This document shows positions 62,774 to 64,000 of a DNA stretch of 64,000 bases, piece by piece. Under the pieces are notes generated by a model, which was not told the DNA's origin, made no database searches, and saw nothing but the letters and a program-made list of their open reading frames with translations. The stretch covers positions 1-64,000 of the forward strand of contig JAJFTJ010000018.1 in the NCBI GenBank assembly GCA_021373015.1, written 5' to 3'. Made by a program: the position numbers and the translations under genes. This stretch comes from Nitrospiraceae bacterium. GTDB lineage: Bacteria; Nitrospirota; Thermodesulfovibrionia; Thermodesulfovibrionales; UBA1546. Each line of letters begins with the position of its first letter. The stretch's first letter is position 1.

Positions 62774-63755
62774 AACGCATTGCCTCCCGAACCATACGCA
62801 TTGTCTCTTCTGCTGCTTTTGCGGCTTTTTCAGTGCCTTTCTCAGCAGCCTGTCTTAAAATACCGGGGGTTGCCAAAAGTTCTGCCCGCTTCGCCCATAT
62901 TGGTTCAAGAACTTTAAAAATATTTTTTAACAGTACCCTCTTGCAGTCAATACAGCCAATGCCCGCAGTGCGGCAGCCTTCTGCAACTTCATCCATCTCC
63001 TGCTGTGAAGAGAATATCTTGTGCAGCTGAAAAACAGGCGAAAGCTCAGGATTGCCTTTGTCAGTTCTGCGTTTTCTTGCAGGGTCGGTTATCATTGTAA
63101 GCAGTTTTTCTTCAACAACTTTAGGCGGATCAGAAAGATAGATCGCATTTTCATAACTCTTAGACATCTTCCTGCCGTCAACTCCGGGTACTTTTGGAAA
63201 TGAGGTAAGAAGAGCCTCTGGTTCCGGAAATACTTCTTTATAGATATAATTAAATCTTCTTGCAATTTCACGCGATATCTCCAGATGCGGAACCTGATCA
63301 ACGCCAACAGGCACATACTTTGCCCTGTAAATTATTATGTCCGCTGTCTGAAGAAGCGGATACCCTAAGAAGCCGTAAGTAGAAAGATCTTTTTCCTTTA
63401 GTTCCTGCTGTTTCTCTTTATAAGTAGGAACTCTCTCTAACCATCCAAGCGGCGTTATCATAGAAAGCAGGAGATGAAGCTCTGCATGCTGAAGAATCTT
63501 TGATTGTATGAATATAGTGCATTTATCAGGATCAAGCCCTGCTGCAATAAAATTCAGCAGCAGATCCTCAGTCGACTCCTTTATTGATGCTGAATCCGAA
63601 TATCCGGTTGTCAGCGCATGCCAGTCTGCAACAAAATAAAAACATTCATATTTATCCTGAATCCTGACCCAATTCTGAAGAGCTCCGACAAGATTGCCTA
63701 TGTGAAGCTTTCCACTCGGCTGCATACCGCTGAGAACTCTTTCTTTTTGATTCAT
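62766..63755 (-). CDS. trpS: Tryptophanyl-tRNA synthetase
   Basis: The 329-residue class I synthetase has HIGN within SGMQPSGKLHIGNLVGALQ and KMSKS within GRKMSKSYENAIYLSDP. TrpS charges tRNA-Trp. Normal length. GGGAGGT precedes the ATG, and a good promoter lies 45-75 bases upstream. A site-2 protease gene upstream in the same direction is a common neighbour. Confidence 0.97.
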   Translation of the reverse strand: MNQKERVLSGMQPSGKLHIGNLVGALQNWVRIQDKYECFYFVADWHALTTGYSDSASIKESTEDLLLNFIAAGLDPDKCTIFIQSKILQHAELHLLLSMITPLGWLERVPTYKEKQQELKEKDLSTYGFLGYPLLQTADIIIYRAKYVPVGVDQVPHLEISREIARRFNYIYKEVFPEPEALLTSFPKVPGVDGRKMSKSYENAIYLSDPPKVVEEKLLTMITDPARKRRTDKGNPELSPVFQLHKIFSSQQEMDEVAEGCRTAGIGCIDCKRVLLKNIFKVLEPIWAKRAELLATPGILRQAAEKGTEKAAKAAEETMRMVREAMRFG

Positions 63756-63798
63756 AAGTGAACATGACCTCCCGAAGATATCAAATTACATTTGGTAT

Positions 63799-63828
63799 AT
63801 TATTCATGTATCAATGGCAGGCTGTCAA
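63799..63828 (-). promoter_or_regulatory. Promoter of trpS
   Basis: TTGACA (63823-63828) and AATAAT (63799-63804) on the minus strand with an 18-base spacer. Transcription would start near 63792, leaving a leader of about 37 bases. A weak AT-rich hairpin (CTTATTTT) near 63871-63888 may end the upstream gene. Confidence 0.6.
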
Positions 63829-63889
63829 TCTCGGATTTTTAACAGCGTCCGCAGACAACAAAAAAATAATGCTTATTTTTAAAATAAGG

Positions 63890-64000
63890 TTAGAAAACGC
63901 TTAAAAATTCCAGAAAGAATCTTACTAACGGGATTACGAAATAGTCAGCAATGCCTGTTGCAATAAGAACAAGCACTATTATCATTCCAAACGGTTCTAT
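63890..64000 (-). CDS. C-terminal end of a site-2 protease (M50) family protein
   Basis: The last 36 codons only. The sequence EPFGMIIVLVLIATGIADY followed by FVIPLVRFF and LEFLSVF resembles the last membrane helix of short bacterial M50 proteins, and the position next to trpS agrees. The call rests on the tail and context alone. Confidence 0.6.
   Translation of the reverse strand: MEPFGMIIVLVLIATGIADYFVIPLVRFFLEFLSVF

Overview
The window looks like a chromosomal segment of an AT-rich, Gram-negative bacterium that makes lipopolysaccharide and type IV pili. Outer-membrane lipid A synthesis (lpxC), a KDO-transferase-like gene, a large surface-polysaccharide locus and two sets of prepilin genes are all present. 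Gene style and repertoire (NtrC-type regulator, AmmeMemoRadiSam protein B, DUF2062 protein, MSHA-like minor pilins, B12-type radical SAM) fit Nitrospirota or a related deep lineage. That placement is inference, because no rRNA is present.

Layout. 1-800: start of tuf preceded by four tRNA genes (Thr, Tyr, Gly, Thr), the classic tRNA-tufB arrangement, read leftward. 800-5600: rlmB, a DoxX gene, and a compact three-gene unit of two ATP-grasp-like proteins with a divergent KDO-transferase-like protein. 5800-9400: membrane protein, YebC-type regulator, sigma-54 response regulator and mtnP. 9400-12750: tldD, lpxC, a 14-residue Lys/Ala micropeptide gene with its own terminator, and a winged-helix regulator. 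13000-16400: fabF-acpP-fabG and galU. 16450-28120: a rightward run of housekeeping genes (lon, thiL, DUF2062, rimO, a site-2 protease, rplI, dnaB, a MEMO-family gene, a CDF-like membrane protein, an amino-acid ABC transporter).

28120-28640: tRNA-Val and tRNA-Asp, followed by a GIY-YIG nuclease gene lying between the intact tRNA-Asp and a rearranged second tRNA-Asp copy. 28690-34190: six genes for MSHA-like minor pilins and pilus-tip proteins (GspH/FimT-, PilV- and PilW-like, two PilX/MshP-like, one lectin-like). 34250-34860: rplU-rpmA.

34900-59920: the surface-polysaccharide locus. It holds an initiating sugar-phosphate transferase with its dehydratase and reductase, several glycosyltransferases, a flippase, an O-antigen ligase/polymerase-type membrane protein, and nucleotide-sugar pathways for GDP-fucose, UDP-xylose, dTDP-deoxyhexose and UDP-galacturonate. 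60090-61420: two major-pilin-like genes, one behind a good sigma-54 promoter. 61830-64000: a 32-residue bS22/AURKAIP1-like protein, a secreted DUF1460-like protein, trpS, and the tail of another site-2 protease.

Points most worth following up: the tRNA-Asp/GIY-YIG arrangement; the ATP-grasp pair with a KDO-transferase-like enzyme; the Lys/Ala micropeptide; an apparent AUA start codon; a prepilin whose natural ATG is out of frame across an A6 tract; and several promoters placed so close to ATG codons that the mRNAs would be leaderless.
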